A stretch of 64,000 bases of DNA from Nymphaea colorata (GCF_008831285.2 NC_045138.2:42029115-42093114), one strand, 5' to 3'. Shown: positions 46,198-58,568, numbered from the stretch's first letter. The notes: a model not told the origin generated them from the sequence alone. Translations and numbers: made by a program.

Positions 46198-46420
46198 AGG
46201 ACAGGACAGACAGGACGTCCTGTCCATTACACCACTGTCCTGTCCTCATGGACAATGGTGTTCTTTGTCCACCGTTTGATGATTTTTGGAACAAAACAAT
46301 GTGTTCTTCTTGTCCGGCGTTTGTTTCGTGTGTATTTGTTCTGTCTGTTCTGTCCTGTATGACGTTTGTTTTTGTCTTGTCTGATCTATCCATTCTGTCT
46401 GATGTTTAATCCTGTCTGAC
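46198..46420 (+). repeat. Left subterminal GACAGGA repeats with palindrome
   Basis: Many copies of CTGTCC, GACAGGA and TGTCTG words occur. A perfect 16-bp palindrome, GACAGGACGTCCTGTC, sits at 46209-46224. Equivalent words recur at the other end of the element. Confidence 0.8.
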
Positions 46421-49400
46421 GTTTGTACTGAAAGAAACCTTCAATTTTAATATCTTCTGTATTTATTTCCAAAGAATATTTTATTTACAAGTACAACTTC
46501 CTCAGCAATAAATAAGAAAAAACAAAAAACTTAAAAGTCTTTTATCAGGAAGCAATACAAAACGTCAGTGAACAAAGGGAGAAGCATTCATATCACATTG
46601 GAAGGAACATGTTCAAATAATATAAGAGTGTGTGCCCTTTACCTCAGTTTCGAAAGTATTTCAAATGAACTCTTCTTGTAAGGAGTAAAAACATACATTT
46701 AATCAAATACACAGGAACCAGTTCAGAATGTCACAACCACAGTTGTGACAAAGCTTTTATGAAAAACCGAAAGAATAGTTGACACTTTCACAAGAAGAAT
46801 GTGATGGAAAGAAAAAGATCTGGCAGGTCTCTTAGCCACAACATGGCATCTCTTCAAATATCTTAACAATTCAAGCACGAAAGGCTTTCAATTAAACATA
46901 AAATGAATCATTTTTCCTGAATGCCATAGTACAAAAACAAACATCTCACAATTTTCCCTATCAATGTTAACAAGTATTAACAAGTATCGAACAATTACAA
47001 AAGTATCCGATAGATGAAGCAGAGATTATTACATCGACTGTAAAAGCAAAGTACAACATTGACATATTCGCCTGTATCACAGCATTGTAGAGAACAATGA
47101 GGAACACACCATTGTCAACTTGCTTCTAGTGGTAACAGAGAGGCACCTAGCCACCATCCAAAGGATCATGTCAGGGCAGAATCATGCCCAGGCAACGCCT
47201 TCACCACCACTTCTTCACCATCGTCAACTTACTCACTTGCTGAGACTAAATAAGACCTATTGGTACATAGAAAAGCATGATCAAGAAGTAGAAACAAAGA
47301 TTTTCAGTGTTTTGAGCACATTTATAACAAATACACATTAATAATTAAAACTGTGCCTTAATAACGAAAAAAAGGCCTTATTTCATAATCTATTTCAGTT
47401 GGATAATTGCAGATTATGGGACAAACTGTGTTTTAAAACCTCAGGTAAGTAAATAGCAACAGTTGAAGCAATAAAGCAGAAAGCCCAAAAGGAAGCATGT
47501 GTACATAATATTGGCATAGATGCCCATCTAAAAAGCAGTAAAATTTATTGAAACAGACAGAAAATTCAATACCTTGTGCAAATGAAATTTCACTTCTTCG
47601 ACAATTACAATTATGTCAGTTGCTAGCTCTAATGCCACAAACCTGCATGATTTATCAAAATTAAAGACAGAAAGGGAACCATTTTAATAAAATTGATCAA
47701 TAAGGAGAAGACCATTTTTTCTATCAATACAAGAATATAACATGTTGTTTCAGTCCAAAAACAGAGGATAAAGGATGCCAAATAACAAAAACATAGGGAT
47801 TGCCTGCCTAGCTCCCTTGAATTGTCTCATACTCGTGACTAACTTCAAAATGACCACCAAATAGCTTCCCTCCTAAATAGAAAAGGCCCACCACCAAATG
47901 CTTTGATGAATAAGAACTTACAAAATATGCCACAATGAAAAGGTTACTCAAGTAAAATTACAAAATGATAACCCAAATGCATTAAAATTTAACGAATACT
48001 TCATCTCTAAAATTTACTGAAAACTTTGTTCTTCCTTTTTCAAATAACCCAAATTAACGTAGCACATCACAAAAGAATTAAAATCAAAATGAGCAAAATG
48101 AGTAACTCATAACGAAAATATCAGAACCTAGATTTAACAAGCAAATGAGTAGCTGCCTTTTCTCTCATACTACTAGATTTCTAGCCATCTTCTTTGATCT
48201 TTTAGCACAGCTTTAAAACATCTAATTCCACATCTAATTCCATCCTGTGGGAGTAGATTGTTAGATAAGTACCATGCACCAGCACCTTGAGAAAGACCCC
48301 ATTTGAGTATAGAAAATTCTGCAAAATCCTACCCCTATACAACTATCTTGCTGCTGACCTTTGTCTCCCTCCTGTCTGTAACTCTACTTTACCAACCTTA
48401 CTAGCTAGACCACAAGAAGAATGCATATTTATTGAAAATAGATACTTCTTAATAATGGCCTTTGAACAGTACTGTACTAGGAAACCATGTTGACATATGA
48501 TGGTTGATTCTCGATTTTTGGCAGGAATCACCAAGGGAAGATTGTAGAGAATTCGGTATTACAGAAGCATGTTCATGTTAGTGCATAATTGTTTGCACCT
48601 GGAAAAACTCAATATCTAAAAAATTTAAGCTTACATGCTCACTCCGTAGCCACTAATAGGAAAAGTTTAAACAGAAACAGATGGAGGAAAAGAGAAGTAA
48701 AACCAGTTTATGAACTAGTATATATTTCTCTCTAGCTCCAGTTTGTGCTGCTTCTTGAAGTTCATCTCTTATGATTAGAACAAGACCCCTCCACAAGCAG
48801 ACGACAAATTGAAGAAAAAAAAAAAAAGAAAATTTCAAAGGATATATGGCCTCAACAACCAGCCTTTGTATTTTTCTTGAGAAGTACACCTACAATCCAA
48901 GCAAAACACAAAAATCGTGCTTATGATTTCTTATACATATAGATATTGACTTGTAACTTTCCTTTACCGGTTTGGCAACCAAATTTGATTTTCAAGTCAC
49001 CCAAATTTACCCAAACAGCACACCAAAGAATTCGGTTAGCAATACAAATATATTGCAAGACAAAAAATGAAGGTTCCTCCAACACAGAACAGTGCATGAC
49101 GAAGGGCAATAACAAACTGAAGCAGCACTCAAAAAACAAAAAATCGGGAAAATGGAGGACAGTGGAAACCCAACCTATTTCCATAATAGAATGGGAGAGA
49201 TAGAATGGGGTTATGGTTTTTCTTTTTTCTAATTCTAACCATTTCTGCGTCTCCGCTTGAGAATCTGACATATCAAAACGTTAATCCAGCATATGTCATG
49301 CTAACGCCTAAAATGGAGAAGCAGCCGTAAGACAGGGACATACCTGTGGAATGGGCAGATTGCTTGATTGGCAGGGCGAGGGGCAGCTTCAATCCACTGC

Positions 49401-49689
49401 ACGTTTGAAGGAGGCGAGAGGTTGAAGGAGGGTGAAGAAGCATGAGGGGCAAGGAAGACAAGAAGGGGCTACAGGGTGAGGGCTAGGGCAGCTCGGGCGG
49501 CGGAGGAGAAGGAGAGAAACAGGAATAGGGCAGCTCAGGGGCGTAGACAAGGGCGGAGATGGAGGAGAAAGTAAGGTTGGGAGCGGAGAAGAGGAGAAAG
49601 GCAGGGGAGATGGGGGTGGAGGTGGAGGAGAAGGAGATGGGGGCAGAGGTCGAGGGCTTGGGGTCTGGGTCGTCGGGGGCGGGAGATGA

Positions 49690-49850
49690 AGTTTCTGTCC
49701 TGTCTGTTCCGAGGTTTAGCTCGGAACAGAACGAGACAAAAAAATTATTTATACGTTCGTTCAGTCGTCCATCCTGTCCTGTGTCCAACGTTTGATGAAA
49801 AAATCTACTAGACAAGACACACGTGTCCTGTTCTGCGTGTCCTGTGGCCA
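49690..49850 (+). repeat. Right subterminal CCTGTCC repeats
   Basis: TGTCCTGTCTGTTCC, ATCCTGTCCTGTGTCC, TGTCCTGTTCTGCG and TGTCCTGTGG lie within 160 bases of the right end. They mirror the motifs at the left end. Confidence 0.8.
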
Positions 49851-51054
49851 TCAAACGACCTCTAAAGGTATAAGGGTTTTGGAACTTAGTGCCCTTCAGC
49901 TAAAAGTTTCTAGCTCCTCTACTGTTTCCAGGATTTGAAGGCGGTAAAAGAAGATAGGCTTCTAAAAGGTCAAAAGGCCACATCCTCATATGTAAGAAGG
50001 TTTCTTGATAGGAAGGAATCTCTTAGTTGCCATAGGGTTTGCGGTGGAACCCATTGTTCCTCATGTTATCAATGACTAAAATCCACAACGTTTTGATAAA
50101 ATTATGCATGATATCAAAGATAATCTTTATTCAGACTTTATGAGAACCACCAACCTTACTTGAACCGGTTGTTCTTGGATCATTGAGGACCACTGTACTG
50201 AAGATGAGTCCATTTGCTTTCTACATTTGATGTGTCATATATAGGAAGTTGGACACCATGTCCTTACTTGCATTCCTTCTCTTTATCGTTCAACACTGAA
50301 GGTCTTTCACTTGTCTGCTATTAGTCACTTGCACTTGTTGTGCTTCCTCCCTTGCTTTCTTCTAAAAGGTTTAGCATTCATGTGTGTGGGCTACGTTTCT
50401 ATGAATGTTAAGGTGACGGACAAAGAGGCTTTTGTTAGAAAATTTTTTATGGGCTTATGTATATTAATAGCTGTTCAATATATCTTTGCTCTCTATTTAA
50501 ATTAATCCATTTTAAAGTGATCTTATATAGTTGGATTTTGTATCATCTCAAATTGTATGGATACAATATGTATCAAAACCAATGAGAACTCATAGTTGGC
50601 CTAAATTTGGGCAAAAACTGAATTTAGATGTTGAGGATGTTATAAATATAGTTGTACTATTGAAGGCTTTATGATGCAATATGGTTTTCTCTATTCTCAT
50701 GATAAAGGAATTCTGAGCACTACCTAGTGGCCTTTAGAAGGTCCACAATTTCTCATTACTTATTTTTTCGACAGTTTTATTGTCATAGGCTTACCTTTCT
50801 TTGGTCCATGCGGCACAACGTTCATATTTTCCACCGCAAGCATAAGAGGTGAGTATCTATCTATTCTTATTACTTTGAAAATAAAGATTGCATAAAGAAG
50901 ATAAGTTCACAAGTAAAGGGTAAGGAACTTGCAGTGAGTTGTTTCATTCACTTAACAAGACTACTACAATTAAGCAAAATTATAAAACTCAACTTTACTT
51001 ATTCAGGGTGTCTGAAGGTGCACACATGAGTGAACATCCACCATGAAAGATCCC

Positions 51055-51778
51055 CAAACATGATTTGGACAGGTGGGAGGGTACTACTTTACAAGTGAAT
51101 ATACATACACAAATAAACATTATACATAAAAGATGACTATACAAACATAGACATATGGAAATATGATCTATCCTTCAAATGATCCAAGCACAACTATTTC
51201 TTGGTATGCTATGACTTCTTCTAGATTGCACTTCTTCATTCTAAACATGTGTTCTACTCCATCTACCTACTTCATTAAGTACTTTAACTGACAAGCAACT
51301 TGATTTTGTTCCAAAAGAGTCTACTCTAATTACTTGTCTACTACACACTTTGCTGAAGGTGCTCTTTATAGGATCGAGTCCTGCTACAACATGTTTATCT
51401 CAGGATCTTCATCATACAAGAGTCTACTTGCCAAACACCCAAAGCATGATTGACCGATGGGAGGTATTCCCTTACAAGTGAACTTGCATACACAAAAGGA
51501 TTACATACAAAGATGACTACACCGACATAGTCATATGTGAATAGTTAGTATGTATACTTAGTGTCATTGATTTGCTTGAACAATTTGATATTTTCCTCTA
51601 CTTTCCAAACACCCAAAGCATGATAGACCAGTGGGATGGTACTTCCTTACAGGTGAACTTGCATACACAAAAGGATTACATACAAAGATGACTATACCGA
51701 CATAGTCATATGTGAATAGTTAGTATGTATACTTAGTGTCATTGATTTCCTTGAACAATTTGAGATTTTCCACACAAA
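51055..51778 (+). repeat. 174-bp tandem repeat with a diverged third copy
   Basis: CCAAACACCCAAAGCATGAT starts at 51431 and again at 51605, and the two units are nearly the same to about 51770. A more diverged relative (CCCCAAACATGATTTGGACA and onward) starts near 51055, about two unit lengths upstream. The sequence is noncoding in all frames. Confidence 0.88.
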
Positions 51779-52832
51779 ATATTTTACACCTTATGTTTTC
51801 ACTTTTCATAAAGTGTTGAATAGTATTCATTCTCATCAAGAGCTAGTGCTTGCTTTCAAGATTGAAAATGTTCGATAGCTCCACTAAGCATATTACTTGA
51901 AGGGAGCATGTATGCAAACAGAGGCCACCAACAAGCTATCCTAGTTTCACTGCACAGTGATTCCCAAGAATAGGTCAATGCCAGTGAAATTTCTATATCC
52001 AATAGGCCAGGTAACCAATAAGACACTAAAAAAACAAGTCTCTAAATTGGGAACCCTTTGGAAAATGATATAAATGTCAAGATAGGCACAACAAATTGTT
52101 TTCTCTTTGACATATCCACCAATACATATAGTTATCTGTCTACTTAAGTCACCTTATTTTTTAGTTCCTTCAATAAAAAATAATTTAAATTATTATAAAC
52201 TGATTTAGAAAATAAAAATACATGAATTCACGTCATTCTCAAGGTCAATGAGAGGATACGACCTACTACCTAGAAAAGAGATGAAATATCCTCCCCATTC
52301 CCTTCCCTCCAAGGTCCTGGACTGCATTTGTGCTAGTGACAGTAGTAGTGCACCATTCAATTTAAGTATTGTATCCAACACTTAAGACATAAAGGCATAC
52401 GACCATGTAACATCACTATCATGTCATATCAGTAAGAAATCAACATGATATGTATCAGCAATTTCACTCCTAGAAATAGTGATACTAATAAGACTACTTT
52501 TTGGGAAGATTATTGATTGTCTTATACTCTTTCCCAAGTTTGCCTAGTCCCATCCTACCAAGAGAGAGAAAGAGAGAAAGAGAGTTTTCTTGAAAATCTT
52601 TAGAAGAATAACCCACCTAGTGTCTTAATGACCGCAGTTTATTTGGCTTTGCTGGGGAATCAAACTGGGACAAGAAGGAGATTAAGGATTGTCTCAGTGA
52701 GATCATGTGACAAAGGCATCTTGCCAAAATGGATGTAGTACTGCAATCAGCCTTCCTAGTGGCTGGTAGGCGGTATGTTACTGGCACAAGTAGTATAGGC
52801 ATTTTTTCCCTTGTGTCAGTAATGAAAAGCAA

Positions 52833-52840
52833 GCGAAGCA
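52833..52840 (+). repeat. Left 8-bp target duplication
   Basis: GCGAAGCA here and GCGATGCA at 55309-55316 differ at one base and directly flank the element ends. Confidence 0.8.
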
Positions 52841-54246
52841 CAGTGGCGGAGGGAGGGGGAAAAATGCAAAATTCAAAATTCAAAATTCAAAATACAAAAT
52901 TTTTATTACTTTTATGTAATATTTGAATCTGGATTCAATTTGGCCCTACCCTACCCGGATCCAACTCCAACCCACAAAACCAGGCCCGCCCCTTTGGTTT
53001 GCCCTATTTCAATTCTTGAAAGGGAAAAATGCACGGGAGAGACGGAGAGACTAGAGAGTGCGAGGGAGGAGAAAACAAGAGACAAAGTGACTGAGTGAGG
53101 CTGTGAGGGAGATGGTCTGATAGATAGAGATTAGAGAAACAGAAATATGAACGACTGAGAAAGGGAGCAGGTCCGCAGCTCGCAGGGAAGACCAAGAGAC
53201 AAGAGAAGAGAGCACTGAGCACTGAGCAGGTTGCTGTGCTGGGCCTGCTGGCTACAGGAAGGAGATGGGCCGTTTCCTGACTTTCTTCCATACTTTATTT
53301 AGTGGTCTTCCATTTTTGTTGCGTAGTGAACTATGGTGGGGCTGGTTCCTTCATACTTCAGTTTTTTTTTTCTTAACCTTTTTTGTAATTTTTTCTCTCC
53401 GTTTTATGGTGGGTTTCTAATTTCTATTATGCACATTTTTTTATTTTTTAACCTTGATCTTTCACTGAATCTGTTATTGTTTGTTGACCTCTTTTATTGT
53501 GCTGCTCTTAACCAAATGCTTATCCAATATCGAACAACAAAATTCAGAATTAATAAGGAACCTGTGCGAGAGCATCAAAGAAGTACTGAATCTACTGATA
53601 CAATTTCAAACACTGTAAATTTGAAAAAAGAGTAGGCTTCAGTAAACTGCTAAACTTCAATATGATAAAAACCTCACAGTGAATATTTGATATTTGGAAG
53701 ATATATCTGTGTCTGGAACATTGGCAAGAGTTGCAAATATGAAGGGAAACCATTCAACAAAATTGTGAAAAACGTAAATAATGAAGGTAAGGATTATGGT
53801 TTCCAGAAATATGCATATATTGCTTAAACAAACAGTTAGTAACCGATAAACTGCCATAAGCAAAAATAAATACCTACAATTGTTCACGTGTTAGCTATGT
53901 ACAAACAAATGAATGACTAATAAAAGATACTCACTTTTCTTAGGTGATGATGGTACCGAAAGACATCAAACTGGTGAAGGAAAGCAGCTGCTAAAATTGC
54001 TATAGTGCTACTGTAAGCTAACTTGACCAATTTAAGATGCCCTTTTACTGGTTTGTGAGCCTTAAGTACTGGCTCACCCATAAGGCCATAACATGTTTAG
54101 AGCATTCATTTATCCATATTCATGTTCAATTCGTCTGTCAAAAGGAAAGTGTTTATTGGCATTGGGTCATTATCTTAGCAGCTCAGCCAATGGTTCTCAA
54201 CCATGACAGATGTTCCTTAGCTTTCAACATAGACTATTTGAACTGG

Positions 54247-54405
54247 ATAAATTTGTATCGTAAGCGAATATGGACATGTAAGATGATAGGGAAGTCCCAG
54301 ATAAATTTGTATCGTAAGCGAATATGGACATGTAAGATGACAGGGAAGTCCCAGATAAATTTGTATCGTAAGCGAATATGGACATGTAAGATGACAGGAA
54401 AGTCT
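54247..54405 (+). repeat. 54-bp unit, three tandem copies
   Basis: ATAAATTTGTATCGTAAGCG and the rest of the unit occur three times in tandem, starting at 54247, 54301 and 54355. Copy B has a single unit at about 62138-62190. The unit length is a multiple of three, so the surrounding frame stays open. Confidence 0.95.
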
Positions 54406-55217
54406 GGCTTCACCTATGAGGAGGCTTTGTTGTCTGAGGGTAAGGGCAAAGAGGGTACTTTTCAATTACCAAATGAGTTGATTGCCCTTGCATTGCAATT
54501 GGTTCAGTTTAGTAAGATTTCAATCACTCCACTCGTGATAATTCGAAAAGCAAGTTAGCGAGGCGAGAAAACAACTCTTCATTGTTCTACAGAGTGCAAG
54601 AGGTTCAACAGGTGAATATTGTTTTCTTTATTTGTTGTTTATAAGGTGGTTGGTTTTAAATTCATGCTTTTCATAAGTTAAAATTTTAGTATCTTTCTTC
54701 GATGTGTATAAATCTTATTGTCTATTTTAAATTTCAGATTTTTTGTGTTAGCTTATTGATAAGATGAAGAAAAATATTTAAAGTTATTTAAAAAAAAACA
54801 AGTTATTGATCAATTGGGAGAAAATGAAGAGGGAGAAAACAAAAATGCTGGTTGTTCTAGTCCGAAAGCTCTTGATGTTGTTCTTTTTTACTCAGATCTT
54901 CTACCTTTTAAGTATTCAAAAATTGAAACTGTAGAAAGCATCGTGCGTGATCCAGGGTTGCAACGTCCTATATGTGTGATCCATCGTGCTATATTTTTTT
55001 GGTTGTGATATTTGTATGTCCACTTTATGCTCACACTTACGTCACTGTAATAGAAATAGAACACATTGTCTGTTTAGGACAGATCGCGTTTTGTGCTAAT
55101 GGCACAAACAATTATAAAATGTGTCGTAGGACAGGTCGCGTTTTACGTTCATGACATGGGCAATTATATATTCACTTCTACTACACTATGACTTGCAAAT
55201 ACTATCTAAAGTGTGTG

Positions 55218-55218
<1 letters not shown>

Positions 55219-55252
<34 letters not shown>
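55219..55252. repeat. (TA)n near the end of copy A
   Basis: TA tract at the position corresponding to 61310-61353 in copy B, so it is part of the element and differs in length between copies. Confidence 0.95.
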
Positions 55253-55254
<2 letters not shown>

Positions 55255-55316
55255 CATTTCGTTGGACCGTTCAGCCCTCCCCGAGATAAAATCCTGGTTC
55301 CGCCCCTGGCGATGCA

Positions 55317-57434
55317 TATACAAAAGTATGATGCTCTAATCCCTGCACCGATGCAACCCTGCTAAGATTTGAGTCTTGCTCGGATGGTGGAGCAATCCTC
55401 CTGCTCACCTGAAATATATCTTGCATACAGTTGCATGTCTCATGGATGTTAGTAAGTTTAACCATCATGAATTTAATGTTTATATGCTTTGATGTCAAGA
55501 AAGGTGCGCAACTCACTCTTGTGAGTGGAGTTGGTTCCAAATGGTCAGTAGCGTCATATGACACTCATTAACGCATAAAAATAACAAAATGTACAAGTAT
55601 CTAAAATTAAATTTAGCTCCTACGGTGAAGACATGAAGCAGATGGAAAACTTTTTAGTGAGACTGAAGAATATGAAGAGTAGACACCAAAAGATTGACTG
55701 GCACAATACCATTACCATCAGAGCCAAGCTTATACATAGTGGGGACCACGTGGCGGCACTAAGGCCGTACAAGTGTAATGCAGTTTGTATTACTTATAAA
55801 GGCGTCTCTTACATCTTTTTTTCCGCTATACGCAAGTTTCTTTCCTTTTTCGCATCCCGACATGCAATAAAAGTCAAGCCTTTGTAATTGTCAGCTACTA
55901 ATTTAGATGTTCGCGTGTATGCATCCGCTGACCGGAAGAGAGTATACAGGATAAACAATACTCTGGATATTCTTTTGGAAGAAGATTATATATATATATA
56001 TATATATATTAATATTAGAATCTGTCAGCAAGGAATGCTGTTGAATTGACTAAATATTTGAAAACATGGCCAAATGTGACACGAACCATTTCTAAAAACA
56101 TTATAAACCGTGTTGGTACCATAAATCATGGTTAGTGCTTTCATTGTATGGTATATATATATATACTAAATATTTGAAAACATGGCCAAATGTGACACGA
56201 ACCATTTCTAAAAACATTATAAACCGTGTTGGTACCATTGTTATATATATATATATAAAGAGAGAAAAAAGAGAAAGAAAGGGAGAACGTACACTAACTT
56301 TACGAAACGCCTACAACCATGAACTGTGGATTATGAATTGTGGATCGAGTGCATAGTTGTCAAAGTCTATTACTATGTGATGGAACCAAAGAAATGCATG
56401 AACCAAAGAAATGCATCAGGTGCGTCAGATTAGGTACCATTACTTAATTGTTATTTAACTATTTTACATTTATTTATTTATTTTCATTTTTATTTTTGAA
56501 TTAGAATCTTATAAACTTTTTTATTTATTTGTTTTCAATTTCTGATAAATTTCTTAAAATTGATAAAACAAGTCATTTTTAGATTCTTTTGTCAATACTT
56601 TTCAAATTTTGTTTTAAAACATTGTTTTTTCATTTATTTGCATTAAAGCTCTAATTATAACGTTGGTTGCATTTAACACTACCAGAACTGGCTTAAATGG
56701 ACTAATTTGAACAAAGACCATTCAAACCAATTCGTATCATGACAGATTCAAGAGTGCAAACACGTCAACGTTTAACTAATTTGTTAATTATTTTAATGTA
56801 TCTAAAAATGTTACCACATGCCATTACTTTTCTAGAGTAATTTGTTTCCAATTCACAAATGACGGTGAACCAACCAATTTCTGACTACAGTGGTTGAAAG
56901 GCTCCAGGTTTAGACAGTGTCCTGCGAAGCAAAGGAAAGGGAGATAGAACAAGATGCTCGTGTGCAGTATTTTGTCGTGGAAAGGCGGAAAATAAAATAG
57001 TAGGAAACCAGCGTGGTGCCAACCAAGCCGGAGCCCGTCGTCCAGTTCGAGAAGCAAAGGCAAACGAGAAAAAAACAAGAGGAAAAGAGATGGAAGATAC
57101 TGAAAGCGTGTGGGCTGGCAGAGAGAGAGAGAGGAAAAGAGTATTGATTAAAGAGAAAAAAGGAAGCCCACCAGCCGTCCGCGAGTTGACATCTTCCGTC
57201 CTTTCAAAAGACTTCACGTCTCCTCCCTCCTCTCTCTCTACAGGGCAAGGACAAGGGGGTAAAGATAGGGGTTCCCTTCCCTCCCCCCCTTTAACTGCTC
57301 TTCCATTTCTCATGTCTACAGAGACCAAGTTGATGAAGATGACGATGGATGGGTGAGAAATTATGGATCCGTGAGAAATTTTGAGTAGCCATAAGGGGGT
57401 CGTCGTCTCTGCCATTGATTTCCTCTCCCAATTG
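55317..57434. other. Upstream region of the host gene; direct repeat
   Basis: Noncoding, apart from repeats. A 74-bp segment beginning ACTAAATATTTGAAAACATG occurs at 56049 and again at 56165 (period 116), each next to short TA tracts. The segment nearest the gene (57200-57300) is CT-rich, like many plant 5' leaders. No clear TATA box was identified. Confidence 0.55.
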
Positions 57435-58568
57435 ATGGAACTCCCTGGGTGGCAGAGTCCAAGGATCTCGCTCTCTTACTCCCTCAACAGCAACAACAAC
57501 AGTGATGGTTCTTCCCCGTCCAAGAACCACCGCCCTTGTGCGTCGCCAGAGTTCGAGTTTTGGATGGTCAGAAACCCTGCTTGCCCGACTCCCCATCTTC
57601 TCTCCGCCGACCAGTTGTTTGTCGACGGCGTCCTCCAACCCTTCAACCATCTCCCAAATCAGAACGAGGATGCGGAAGCAGAAGCAGCAGCAGCAGCAGC
57701 AGCACAAGGAGTGGAAGAAGAAGATGATGGTGATGAACTTGAGCCACGATCAGAAACTGAAAGGGAAGCTGCGCCTTCGCCAGCAGCTGTAGCCGAAACG
57801 GCAACCCAACCTGAACCCGAGAAGCCCACTCTGTCCCCTGCTTCCACCTGCACTTCGTCCACCTCTGGATCCAAGAGATGGAAGGATATCTTCAGGATGG
57901 GGGAGAAGAAGGACAAGGACAAGGACAAGAAGAAGGACAGGAAGAAGAGCAGCGCGGAGCTCAACATCAACATTTGGCCCTTCTCCCGCAGCCGCTCCGC
58001 GGGGACTAGCAGCGGCGGCCGGACGAGAGCAGCCGCCTCGGCAGGCCGGAAGGCAAGCAGTGCGCCTTGCTCGAGGAGTAATTCCACTGGGGAGTCGAAG
58101 TCGAAGCTGCAGATGGAGGTGGAGTGCCGGCCATTGGGACTGCAACTTTCTCTAGACGAAAATGGGAGATGCAGCGGCGCCGGTGTAGGCAGGGGGAGGA
58201 GGTGGGCTAGCAGCCCCGGCAGGCCCGCCGGCGTCTACTTGGGCAGGAGCAGCCCCGTTAGGCCCGTCCGTCGCGTTGGTTCAGTCCCGAAGAAGATTGA
58301 TAGGTGTACGCTTGGCTCCGAGAAGAAGCAACGTGGTGGTGTTGGTGCTATGAGGGTGTTGAATGTGAATGTACCTCTCTGTATGGGGTACGGGCAGCAT
58401 TCTGGCTGCAGCTCTGTGGAGGAGGGAAGTGGGGGTGGTAGAATTGGCCGTGGCGGCAGCAGCCGCAACAACTGTGGCAGCACAACAACCACCACCACCA
58501 CCGCCAGCAGCCACAGCAGCAATCCCCTTTTCAACCTCAGAGCCATTTTCTCCAAGAAAGTGTATTAA
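57435..58568 (+). CDS. Plant-specific low-complexity protein, 377 aa
   Basis: An uninterrupted ORF from ATG at 57435 to TAA at 58566-58568 encodes 377 residues. The frame is open from 57381, but the codon there is TTG, so 57435 (MELPGWQSPRISLS) is the first ATG. Features in order are SPEFEFWM near residue 36 and LLSADQLFVDGVLQP near 57, then a seven-Ala tract and an acidic stretch (residues 88-112). Next come SGSKRWKDIFRM near 145, a KKDKDKDKKKDRKK-type lysine tract, an Arg/Ser-rich domain, KPVRR-like SSPVRPVRRVGS, seven Thr, and a short C-terminus NPLFNLRAIFSKKVY. The FEF...LSADxLFxDGxLxP plus RWKDxF pattern resembles a plant family that includes MAKR/DUF1645-type membrane- or kinase-associated proteins; this is a family-level guess. 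There is no signal peptide or transmembrane segment. GC content is far above the flanks, as expected for a real exon. It lies between inverted hAT copies A and B. Confidence 0.88.
   Translation: MELPGWQSPRISLSYSLNSNNNSDGSSPSKNHRPCASPEFEFWMVRNPACPTPHLLSADQLFVDGVLQPFNHLPNQNEDAEAEAAAAAAAQGVEEEDDGDELEPRSETEREAAPSPAAVAETATQPEPEKPTLSPASTCTSSTSGSKRWKDIFRMGEKKDKDKDKKKDRKKSSAELNINIWPFSRSRSAGTSSGGRTRAAASAGRKASSAPCSRSNSTGESKSKLQMEVECRPLGLQLSLDENGRCSGAGVGRGRRWASSPGRPAGVYLGRSSPVRPVRRVGSVPKKIDRCTLGSEKKQRGGVGAMRVLNVNVPLCMGYGQHSGCSSVEEGSGGGRIGRGGSSRNNCGSTTTTTTTASSHSSNPLFNLRAIFSKKVY

Larger units (their letters stand above)
46175..49861. mobile_element. TIR element related to the 4750-8041 element
   Basis: The left end is AGGTCGTTTGATTGTT. 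The complement of the right end is AGGTCGTTTGATGGCC, ending at 49861. The ends resemble those of the 4750-8041 element (GGxxCGTTTGATGG). Subterminal GACAGGA/TCCTGTC motifs are dense on both sides (46198-46420 and 49690-49850). The body (about 3.7 kb) has no recognised transposase, and the inner right part is purine-rich (49370-49700). Flanks TATAAAC and TCTAAAG do not form an exact duplication. It is probably a non-autonomous hAT-like element. Confidence 0.7.
49862..52840. other. No gene recognised; contains tandem repeats
   Basis: AT-rich noncoding sequence, apart from the 174-bp tandem repeat at 51431-51778. A GAGAGAAAGAGAGAAAGAGA run lies at 52562-52583. Confidence 0.45.
52841..55308. mobile_element. 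hAT-type non-autonomous element, copy A
   Basis: The left end is CAGTGGCGGAGGGAGGGGGA. The complement of the right end is CAGGGGCGGAACCAGGATTT. Both start CAGxGGCGGA, a common plant hAT terminus, and an 8-bp duplication with one mismatch flanks the element. The 2.47-kb body has no recognised transposase. It shares most of its length with copy B in the opposite orientation (61248-63685). Open frames in it (for example 54037-54558) are shared with B but look like chance frames. Confidence 0.85.

Noticed and set aside
49483-49854. Ser/Pro-rich minus-strand frame at the end of the 46175-49861 element
   Set aside because: It overlaps the right terminus and the purine-rich subterminal sequence. 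The composition explains the open frame.
53004-53291. Matching frames at 53004-53291 (-) and 63407-63646 (+)
   Set aside because: Their similarity is explained by the shared hAT element copies. Low-complexity Ser/Leu composition and divergence argue against a gene.
54037-54558. 173-codon frame in copy A
   Set aside because: It overlaps the 54-bp triplication, has no known domain, and copy B breaks the frame. I treat it as a chance frame in a non-autonomous element.
57381-57434. Earlier start for the host protein at 57381
   Set aside because: The codon at 57381 is TTG, and the first ATG in this frame is at 57435.
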